Origin: Luteimicrobium sp049844995
GTDB taxonomy: Bacteria > Actinomycetota > Actinomycetes > Actinomycetales > Cellulomonadaceae
Reading direction: 5' to 3'
Assembly: GCF_049844995.1 (NCBI RefSeq)
Contig: NZ_JBNCMC010000008.1
Coordinates: 46,310 to 110,309 of the forward strand
DNA length: 64,000 nucleotides
The notes below the pieces were generated by a model. The model saw nothing but the letters and a program-made list of their open reading frames with translations. It was not told the origin of the DNA and searched no databases. Positions 57,973-64,000 of this stretch are shown here, piece after piece. Within the stretch, counting starts at the first letter, position 1; each line of letters opens with the position of its first letter. Position numbers and translations under genes: made by a program.

Positions 57973-60573
57973 ATGACCACGAAGCACCATCGCGCACGCC
58001 GCGTGTGCGCCGACCGGCACGGGAGCCGCGTCGTCGCGCTGATCGCGGCGTCGGGGCTCGCGGGGGCCGCGCTCGTCACGTCCGGAGGCACGGCGCTCGC
58101 CGCTCCCCCGGGCCCGGCGCCGGCAGACAACCCGTTCGGGCCGAACGTCACGATCTTCGACCCGTCCATGTCCACGACCGACATCAACAGCGCGCTCGCC
58201 GCCGCCCAGGGCTACGGCGAGTTCAGCACCGACCGGCACGCGTTCTTCTTCAAGCCCGGGACCTACGGGAGCGCGACCGGGCAGGACAACCCCGCCACCG
58301 CGACCGGCGTCGTCAACGGGCAGGTGGGCTACTACGAGACCGTCGCCGGCCTCGGGGCCAACCCCGACGACGTCACGATCAACGGCGCGATCCACGCCGA
58401 GGGCGTCCCGCCGACGAACGTCTGCCCGTGGGACAACAGCGGCGGCGGCGACAGCGCCCTCACGAACTTCTGGCGCTCGTTGTCGAACGTGAAGATCAAC
58501 CCGATCCAGCAGCCCGTCCCGGGCGACACCGGCGTCAAGGGCGTCTGCTACCCGTCGCCGGACAACCCCGATGGTCTGCTCAACCCGGAGGGCGTCGCCG
58601 ACGCCCACCAGCTCCGGTGGGCCGTCTCCCAGGCCGCGCCGCTGCGACGTCTCGACGTGACCGGGAGCCTGTCGGTGTTCCCGCGGTTCGGGGGCTTCTC
58701 CTCGGGCGGGTACCTGTCAGACTCGCGGGTCTCGGGGACGATCTCCTCCGGCTCCCAGCAGCAGTGGTACACGCAGGACACCACTCTCGGTACGTGGGAC
58801 GGCGCCGTCTGGAACCAGGTGCTGTCCGGGGTGAACGCGAACGCCCTGTTCACCACGCCGTCCGGCAAGGTGACGGCCGACCAGCTCGCCTACCCGAACC
58901 CGGCCTACACCGTCGTCCCGAAGACGCCGGTCAGCCGGGACGCGCCGTTCCTCACGTGGACCGCCACGGGCGGCTACGGCATCTTCGTGCCCGACGCGCG
59001 GACCGCGAGCAGCGGACCGGCCTGGGCCGACGGGACGGAGACCGGCACGACGGTGCCGCTGTCCGACGTGTACGTCGCCCACCCCGGCGACACCGCGGCG
59101 ACCATCAACAAGCAGCTCCGCAAGGGCATGGACCTGATCCTCACGCCGGGCGTCTACGCGCTCGAGGACGCGCTCCGGGTCACGCGGGCCGACCAGGTCG
59201 TCCTCGGCCTCGGCATGGCGACCCTCTCGCCGACGACTGGCTCGCCCGCGCTCGTGACGAGCAACGTCGCCGGCATCAAGATCGCCGGGATCACCGTCGA
59301 CGCGGGCGCCGTGAAGTCCGACGTCCTCGTCCAGGTGGGCCCGCGCGACGGCCGCAAGGCCGACGCGTCCGACCCCACGACGCTGTCCGACGTGTTCGTC
59401 CGCGTCGGCGGCCCGCACGCCGGAAGTGTGACGACCGCCATCGAGGTCAACACGCCGTACACGCTCCTCGACGACATCTGGTCGTGGCGCGCTGACCACG
59501 GCGCCGGCGTGGGCTGGCAGCAGAACACCGCCGACCACGGTCTCGTCGTCAACGGCGCGAACGTCACCGCGACGGGCCTGTTCGTCGAGCACTACCAGAA
59601 GGAGCAGGTCGTCTGGAACGGCGAGGACGGCACCACCGTCTTCTACCAGTCGGAGCTCCCCTACGACCCGCCCACCCAGTCCGCCTGGATGGACGGCTCG
59701 CGCAAGGGCTACGCCTCGTACGCCGTGGCGCCCGACGTGAAGCGCCACACCGCGTCCGGGCTCGGGATCTACTCGTTCTTCGACCCGACGCGCAACGACG
59801 GATCCGACATCCGGCTCCAGTCCGCGATCACGGCGCCCGTCACGAAGGGCGTCACGTTCACGCACGCCGTGACCCGGTTCCTCAACGGGGTCGGCGGGAT
59901 CGACCACGTCGTCAACGACGCGGGCAAAGCGGCCGTCGCCGGATCGAACGACGACTCGACCACCTACCTCGACACCTACCCCGGCCCGCTGCCGCCCGCC
60001 ATCACGTCGATCTCCGTGCACGACGGCGACGTCGTGAGCGGGAAGGCGACGTTCGCGGTCGCGCTCGAGGGCCCGGCGGCGGACGTCTCCTACACGTACA
60101 TCGAGCTCAACCAGGGCGCGGGGCACGTCTGGGTCACGGACAACACCAAGGCGCCGGGCTCGACCAACGGCGGCACCCACCCGAAGCTCGTCGTCGACAC
60201 CACGACCCTCGCGGACGGCGTCTACGGCCTCAAGGTCGACGCGATCGGGACGAACGGCAAGGGCGTCGAGAAGACCGTGTCCTTCATGGTCCACAACGCG
60301 CCGGTGCTCGCGTTCAAGAGCCCCGCCGCGGGCGACACCGTGTCGGGGAAGACGACCGTCAAGGTCACGCTCTCCGGCGCGAACCTGCAGGCGTACAACC
60401 TGCGCGTCGACTCGGCCGGGCTCGACTACGCGTACCAGCCGACCGCGGGGACGTTCACGTACCGGCTCGACACCCGGACCCTCGCGAACGGCACGCACGC
60501 GCTGCTGGCCACCGCGACGGACAAGGACGGCGACAAGACGACGGTGACCGAGAAGATCACCGTCCGGAACTGA
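57973..60573 (+). CDS. Secreted right-handed beta-helix protein with two Ig-like domains
   Basis: An 866-residue exported protein. A signal peptide ends near residue 43 (ALA-AP). The main body (about 50-665) is a parallel beta-helix of the pectate-lyase-3 / GH55-like kind, with FGPNVTIFDPSMSTTDINSA, NFWRSLSNVKI, WAVSQAAPLRRL, SGSQQQWYTQDTTLG and LFVEHYQKEQVVWNG. Two Ig-like modules follow (about 676-770 and 775-866). From memory, homologous streptomycete proteins carry misleading names such as adenylyl cyclase or factor 5/8-type; no activity is established. A polysaccharide substrate is inferred. ATG follows GGAG by ten bases. Confidence 0.85.
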   Translation: MTTKHHRARRVCADRHGSRVVALIAASGLAGAALVTSGGTALAAPPGPAPADNPFGPNVTIFDPSMSTTDINSALAAAQGYGEFSTDRHAFFFKPGTYGSATGQDNPATATGVVNGQVGYYETVAGLGANPDDVTINGAIHAEGVPPTNVCPWDNSGGGDSALTNFWRSLSNVKINPIQQPVPGDTGVKGVCYPSPDNPDGLLNPEGVADAHQLRWAVSQAAPLRRLDVTGSLSVFPRFGGFSSGGYLSDSRVSGTISSGSQQQWYTQDTTLGTWDGAVWNQVLSGVNANALFTTPSGKVTADQLAYPNPAYTVVPKTPVSRDAPFLTWTATGGYGIFVPDARTASSGPAWADGTETGTTVPLSDVYVAHPGDTAATINKQLRKGMDLILTPGVYALEDALRVTRADQVVLGLGMATLSPTTGSPALVTSNVAGIKIAGITVDAGAVKSDVLVQVGPRDGRKADASDPTTLSDVFVRVGGPHAGSVTTAIEVNTPYTLLDDIWSWRADHGAGVGWQQNTADHGLVVNGANVTATGLFVEHYQKEQVVWNGEDGTTVFYQSELPYDPPTQSAWMDGSRKGYASYAVAPDVKRHTASGLGIYSFFDPTRNDGSDIRLQSAITAPVTKGVTFTHAVTRFLNGVGGIDHVVNDAGKAAVAGSNDDSTTYLDTYPGPLPPAITSISVHDGDVVSGKATFAVALEGPAADVSYTYIELNQGAGHVWVTDNTKAPGSTNGGTHPKLVVDTTTLADGVYGLKVDAIGTNGKGVEKTVSFMVHNAPVLAFKSPAAGDTVSGKTTVKVTLSGANLQAYNLRVDSAGLDYAYQPTAGTFTYRLDTRTLANGTHALLATATDKDGDKTTVTEKITVRN

Positions 60574-60591
60574 CCCGGACCACCGGCCGAC

Positions 60592-60627
60592 GGCGGCGCG
60601 GTCACCCCTACGGGTGGCCGCGCCGCC
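60592..60627 (+). terminator. Terminator-like hairpin after the beta-helix protein gene
   Basis: Ten-nt arms GGCGGCGCGG / CCGCGCCGCC plus an inner ACCC/GGGT stem start 19 nt after the stop codon. No T-tract follows, as usual in this G+C range. Confidence 0.75.
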
Positions 60628-60714
60628 GGCGTGCCGGCGCTCCTGCGGGAGGGCGGCGCCGGACCGCCCGGACGGGACGTGTCACGCGCCGGTGCACCCC
60701 GACCTCCCTGCCTG

Positions 60715-60754
60715 TGTCCGGACAGTCCGGATCCGGGCCCGCCCCTCCGGGGCG
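60715..60754. promoter_or_regulatory. Palindromes before the sedolisin gene
   Basis: A perfect 10-bp palindrome TGTCCGGACA (60715-60724) and a small stem CGCCCC/GGGGCG (60740-60754) lie within 70 nt upstream of the ATG. They may be an operator and a leader hairpin; the role is not known. Confidence 0.3.
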
Positions 60755-60782
60755 GTGACCGTTCGAGCAGGGGAGCACGGAC

Positions 60783-62787
60783 ATGCGAGCTGCACGAGGA
60801 CGCCGGGGCGCCATGACGACCGGGGCGATGCTGGCGGCGGGATGCCTGGTGCTGACGGCGGCACAGGCGGACGCGGACCCGACGAATGCACCGCCTCAAC
60901 GCCTCTCCGGGAGCGTGTCGCCACAGATCAGCTCCCGGTCCGCGATCGGCACGGCCAGCACGGCGACCCCGCTGACCGTTCAGCTGTGGCTCCGTCCGCG
61001 CGCGGGCGCGGAGGCCGCCGCCACCGCGATCAGCACCCCAGGATCGGCCCGCTACCACCGCTACCTCTCCCCTTCCGCCTTCGCCGCGGCCTACGGGGCA
61101 GACGCCGCCACCGCCCGCACCGTCCGGACGTGGCTGACGCAGCAGGGCTTCACCCACGTCAAGACGGACGCCCAGCGCAGCTACGTCACCGGACAGGCAC
61201 CCGTCGGGACCGTCCAGAAGGCGTTCTCGGTCACGATCAAGCGCTACGGGGTCGCCGCGCCCGGCGGCGGCACGCAGACCGTGACCTCCAACGACCGCGA
61301 GGTCGCCCTCCCGTCGAGCTTCGCGTCCCGGGTGACCGGCGTGACGGGCCTCGACACCTTCCAGCCGGTGGACCCTCCACACGAACCGCCGGACCGCGGC
61401 CCGCGTCGCGGCGAGCGCCAGCGCTGCCGCCGCCGCCAAGAAGCCGCCCTGCGAGACCTACTACGGCCAACGCATCAAGAGTGGGCTCCCGACCTACCAC
61501 GGGTCGACGAGGTTCCCGTTCGTGGGCTGCGGCTACACCGCGAAGCAGATCCGCGCCGCCTACGGTCTGCAGCCCGGGGACACCGGAACCGGGCAGACGA
61601 TCGCCTACATCGAGGTCGGCACCCCGTACAAGATGGTCAAGGCCCTGACCCGCTTCGCGAAGCTCGGCAGCCTGCCCGCACCGAGGTCGACGAGCTACCA
61701 GCAGCTCACCATCGGCCGCGGCAACGACTGCGACAACCCGTTCGACGTCGAGGAGCAGCTCGACGTCGAGGCCGGCTACGCGATGGCGCCCGGCGCCCGG
61801 CACCTGCTCGTCGGCGGGGACAGCTGCAACCTCGAGCACCAGGGCGTGCAGCCGCTCCTCGACGCCGAGACCACGGTGCTCGGCAGCGGCTCGAGCGGCC
61901 CGCTCGCGACGATCGTCTCCAACTCGTGGGGACTGACCGACGAGTCGATGCCCGGCGGCTACGCCACCATCATGCACACCATCCTGGTCCGGGCGGCCGC
62001 CGAGGGCGTCGGGATGTACTTCGCCTCCGGCGACAACCCCGGCGTGGAGATTCCCGCCAGCGACCCGTTCGCGATCGCCGTCGGCGGCACGAGCCTGGGC
62101 ATCGGCGCCAAGAACCAGCGGCTGTTCGAAACCGGGTGGTCCAACAAGGAGCTGTCGGTCGGTACGAAGGGCTACACCTCGTACGGCATCGGGCGTAGCG
62201 CCGCCGGGGGCGGCATCAGCCTGCTGTGGGCGCAGCCCGCGTACCAGAAGGGCGTCGTGCCCGCGTCCGTCTCGCGCGCACCGCAAGGAGACCTGACGAC
62301 GCCGCGCCGGGCGGTGCCCGACATCGCGGCCCTGGCCGACGCGTTCACAGGGATCCAGCAGGTCGACGTCGAGAAGAACGAGAAGGGCAACGACTTCTAC
62401 GACGTCTTCCCCGACGGCGGCACCAGCCTCGCCACGCCGCTCGTCGCCGGGATGGTCGCGGTCGCGCAGCAAGGCGGTGGCCGGCTCGGCTTCGCCAACC
62501 CGGCGCTGTACGCGCTCACGGGGAGCTCGGCGCTCCACGACGCGCTGCCCGTGACCTCCAAGACCCCGGGAACGCGGTCGGCGGTGTACTGCCCTGCCAG
62601 CAACTGGGACCTGTGCGGCGCGCCCCTCCTCGAGACGTTCGACTCCCAGGACCGCCAGTACACCGACCAGAGCACCCGGACGGGCTACGACACCATGACC
62701 GGCGTCGGGACACCGAACGGGCACGCGTTCCTCGCCCGAGCGCGAGCGCTCACTGCGGCGAAGGCCGCGGGCAGCCCGGCCCCGTAG
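60783..62787 (+). pseudogene. Secreted sedolisin (S53 peptidase) interrupted by a frameshift
   Basis: Two reading frames together encode a pro-kumamolisin-type acid peptidase. Frame A (from ATG 60783, GGGGAG six bases upstream) gives a signal peptide (to about residue 31) and the activation domain, ending in VTGLDTFQPV near 61370. Frame B, shifted by +1, continues with TLHTNRRTAARVAA and the catalytic domain to 62787. There the Glu/Asp pair (codons 61750 and 61762, EEQLD), the oxyanion Asp (62032, ASGDN) and Ser (62425, GGTSLATP) are present. One extra base in the CCC run at 61373-61375 would explain it. It could be a real mutation, a sequencing error or programmed slippage. All catalytic residues are intact. 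Confidence 0.85.
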
Positions 62788-62809
62788 GGCGGCACCGGGA
62801 CGGCCGGAG

Positions 62810-62844
62810 GACGGCGCGGTACCCCCTCGCGGGGCCGCGCCGTC
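62810..62844. terminator. Bidirectional terminator between the sedolisin gene and purC
   Basis: Ten-nt arms GACGGCGCGG / CCGCGCCGTC with an inner CCCC/GGGG stem lie between two convergent genes. Confidence 0.75.
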
Positions 62845-62850
62845 GTGCTG

Positions 62851-63795
62851 TCAGTGCTCCTGCTCGAGCGGGCTCCCCGTCAGTCGCTCGTACGCCTCGA
62901 GGTACCGGTCGCGCGTGGCCTGCACGACGTCGTCGGGCAGGGCGGGCGGCTCGGCGCCGGACGCGCGGTCCCAGCCCGAGGCCGGCGAGGTCAGCCAGTC
63001 GCGCACGTACTGCTTGTCGAAGCTGGGCTGGGAGCGGCCGGGCTCCCAGGTCGTCGCGTCCCAGAAGCGCGAGGAGTCGGGGGTGAGGACCTCGTCTCCG
63101 AGCACGACGGTCCCGTCGGCCGTGCGCCCGAACTCGAGCTTGGTGTCCGCGAGGACGATGCCGCGCTCGCGCGCCAGCTCCTCGGCGCGCCCGTAGACGG
63201 CGAGCGTGAGGTCGCGGAGGCGGGCGGCGTCGTCGGCCCCGATGGTCGCGGCGACCTGGTCGAACGTGACGGTCTCGTCGTGGTCGCCCTGCTCCGCCTT
63301 GGTGGACGGCGTGAAGATCGGCTCAGGGAGGCGCGAGCCGTCGGTGAGGCCGCCCGGCAGCGCGAGGCCCGACACCTCGCCCGTGCGGCGGTAGTCGGCA
63401 AGGCCCGAGCCGGTGAGGTAGCCGCGGACGATGCACTCGACCGGGTACATGTCGAGGCGGCGGCAGATCATCGCACGCCCCGCCACGACGTCGGGCACGA
63501 GCCCGTCGCCCGGCTCGGCGCTGACCTCGGTGCTCACCACGTGGTTCGGCACGACGTCCCCGAGCCGGTCGAACCACCACAGGCTCAGCTGCGTGAGGAC
63601 GACGCCCTTGTCGGGGATCTCGGTGGCGAGCACGTGGTCGTACGCGCTGATCCGGTCACTCGCGACGACGAGGACGACGTCCCCGAGCGGGTGGACCCCG
63701 CCGAGCGCCGGAAGGTCCGGCTCGTACAGGTCGCGGACCTTGCCGGAGTAGGTGTGGCGCCAGCCGGGGAGCGTGAGGGTCTCGGTCACGGGCAC
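62851..63795 (-). CDS. purC: Phosphoribosylaminoimidazole-succinocarboxamide synthase
   Basis: A 314-residue SAICAR synthetase that joins CAIR and aspartate with ATP. It has YSGKVRDLYEPD, VASDRISAYDHVL, MICRRLDMYPVECIVRGYLTGSG, quoted as YPVECIVRGYLTGSG, and KLEFGRTADG followed by LTPDSSRFWDA. The length equals the long actinobacterial/eukaryotic-like form. GTG at 63795 or 63789 are both possible starts. purS-purQ lie 5 kb further along the same strand. Confidence 0.96.
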   Translation of the reverse strand: MPVTETLTLPGWRHTYSGKVRDLYEPDLPALGGVHPLGDVVLVVASDRISAYDHVLATEIPDKGVVLTQLSLWWFDRLGDVVPNHVVSTEVSAEPGDGLVPDVVAGRAMICRRLDMYPVECIVRGYLTGSGLADYRRTGEVSGLALPGGLTDGSRLPEPIFTPSTKAEQGDHDETVTFDQVAATIGADDAARLRDLTLAVYGRAEELARERGIVLADTKLEFGRTADGTVVLGDEVLTPDSSRFWDATTWEPGRSQPSFDKQYVRDWLTSPASGWDRASGAEPPALPDDVVQATRDRYLEAYERLTGSPLEQEH

Positions 63796-63899
63796 AGTCT
63801 CCCAGAACTCGCCGACGGTGACCCGCGATCTCGTCGGAAGTCGCTCGCGTCGGATGCGCCGCCATCGGGGGTGGTGCGTGTCGGTGGGTCATGGCAGAA

Positions 63900-63915
63900 T
63901 CGAACACGTGTTCGA
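63900..63915. promoter_or_regulatory. LexA operator (SOS box)
   Basis: TCGAAC, ACGT, GTTCGA is a perfect match to the actinobacterial SOS box TCGAAC-N4-GTTCGA. It overlaps the last base of a CAGAAT -10 hexamer (63895-63900) and the predicted start site, so LexA would block transcription of the gene beginning at 63908. Confidence 0.85.
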
Positions 63916-64000
63916 ATCGACGAGCGGGTGTGAGGGGGTCGGGGGCGGCGAGGCCGCGGCCCGGCTTCCGTTCTGCCCGCCCGACGACGTCGCTCGCCCG
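63908..64000 (+). CDS. 5' part of a probable DUF222/HNH endonuclease (13E12-type) gene
   Basis: A reading frame of 31 codons from GTG 63908 is open to the window edge, with nearly all third positions G or C. It begins MFESTSGCEG and continues LPFCPPDDVARP. The GTG lies 7 nt after CAGAAT and inside a perfect SOS box. In mycobacteria several SOS-controlled genes of unknown role belong to the 13E12 (DUF222-HNH) family, and such proteins often start MFE. The family call is therefore an inference from the start and the SOS box; the fragment has no diagnostic domain. Confidence 0.5.
   Translation, partial: MFESTSGCEGVGGGEAAARLPFCPPDDVARP

Noticed and set aside
63908..63919. GTTCGAATC resembling the T-loop of a tRNA
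   Set aside because: No acceptor, anticodon or D-arm can be drawn around it. The motif is the right half of the SOS box.
63891..64000. Alternative plus-strand frame from ATG 63891
   Set aside because: Its third positions are much less G/C-rich than those of the GTG 63908 frame, and its product is Arg/Ser low-complexity.
1..64000. CRISPR array, transposase, integrase, phage or plasmid functions
   Set aside because: No regularly spaced repeats, no recognisable recombinase or phage protein and no attachment-site duplication were found on either strand.

Overview
The window is chromosomal DNA of a very high G+C actinobacterium. G/C-rich third codon positions, GTG starts in about half of the genes, mycothiol-type and DUF222-type families, a TCGAAC-N4-GTTCGA SOS box and many apparently leaderless starts all point to Actinomycetota. 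The gene set (secreted glycan- and protein-degrading enzymes, sugar ABC uptake) fits Micrococcales such as the Cellulomonas / Cellulosimicrobium / Isoptericola group; that placement is inference. I see no insertion sequence, prophage, CRISPR array, tRNA or rRNA.

Region 1 (1-5658): an OmpR-type two-component pair, then a PadR regulator translationally coupled to a MacB-like ABC ATPase and FtsX-type permease. Region 2 (5655-18676) is the most coherent unit. A nine-gene minus-strand operon encodes import and non-phosphorylative oxidation of L-fucose: periplasmic binding protein, twin ATPase, permease, dehydrogenase, mutarotase, fuconolactonase, fuconate dehydratase (fucD), SDR and FAH-family hydrolase. 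A divergent FCD/GntR regulator is followed by lutABC, which oxidises the L-lactate that this pathway releases. A near-consensus promoter and a perfect 17-bp operator sit between the two arms. Region 3 (18756-26130): a CPA2 antiporter, a DUF2568 membrane protein, an ECF41-like sigma factor with a divergent AhpD-like target gene, a PadR-controlled DrrAB-like ABC exporter, a Nudix hydrolase and a DUF2599 lipoprotein.

Region 4 (26137-33374): a TrmB/LuxR-like regulator divergent from a 1372-residue secreted subtilase, and a LysR/EamA divergent pair. Region 5 (33408-40042) is a fatty-acid cluster (acyl-CoA dehydrogenase, TetR, thiolase, FabG4-like reductase, MaoC hydratase) resembling fadE5-fadA2-fabG4-htdX of mycobacteria. 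Region 6 (40008-47352): a lipoprotein, a GT39-like membrane glycosyltransferase, a pentapeptide-like protein, a GNAT enzyme, a NarL-type two-component pair and small DUF proteins.

Region 7 (47453-51067) is a sulfur-metabolism locus. A class V PLP enzyme and a rhodanese-metZ operon diverge from a 454-bp interval holding two SAM riboswitches of different classes back to back: SAM-IV on the minus strand and SAM-I-like on the plus strand. Region 8 (51093-64000): mycothiol-dependent-isomerase-like, MBL, MFS, DJ-1/PfpI and DUF1345 genes, a lipoprotein and an APH(3')-like kinase next to purQ-purS. Two secreted protein genes then separate purS from purC; one is a beta-helix protein and the other a sedolisin broken by a frameshift. 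The right edge holds the first 31 codons of a probable DUF222/HNH gene under a perfect SOS box.
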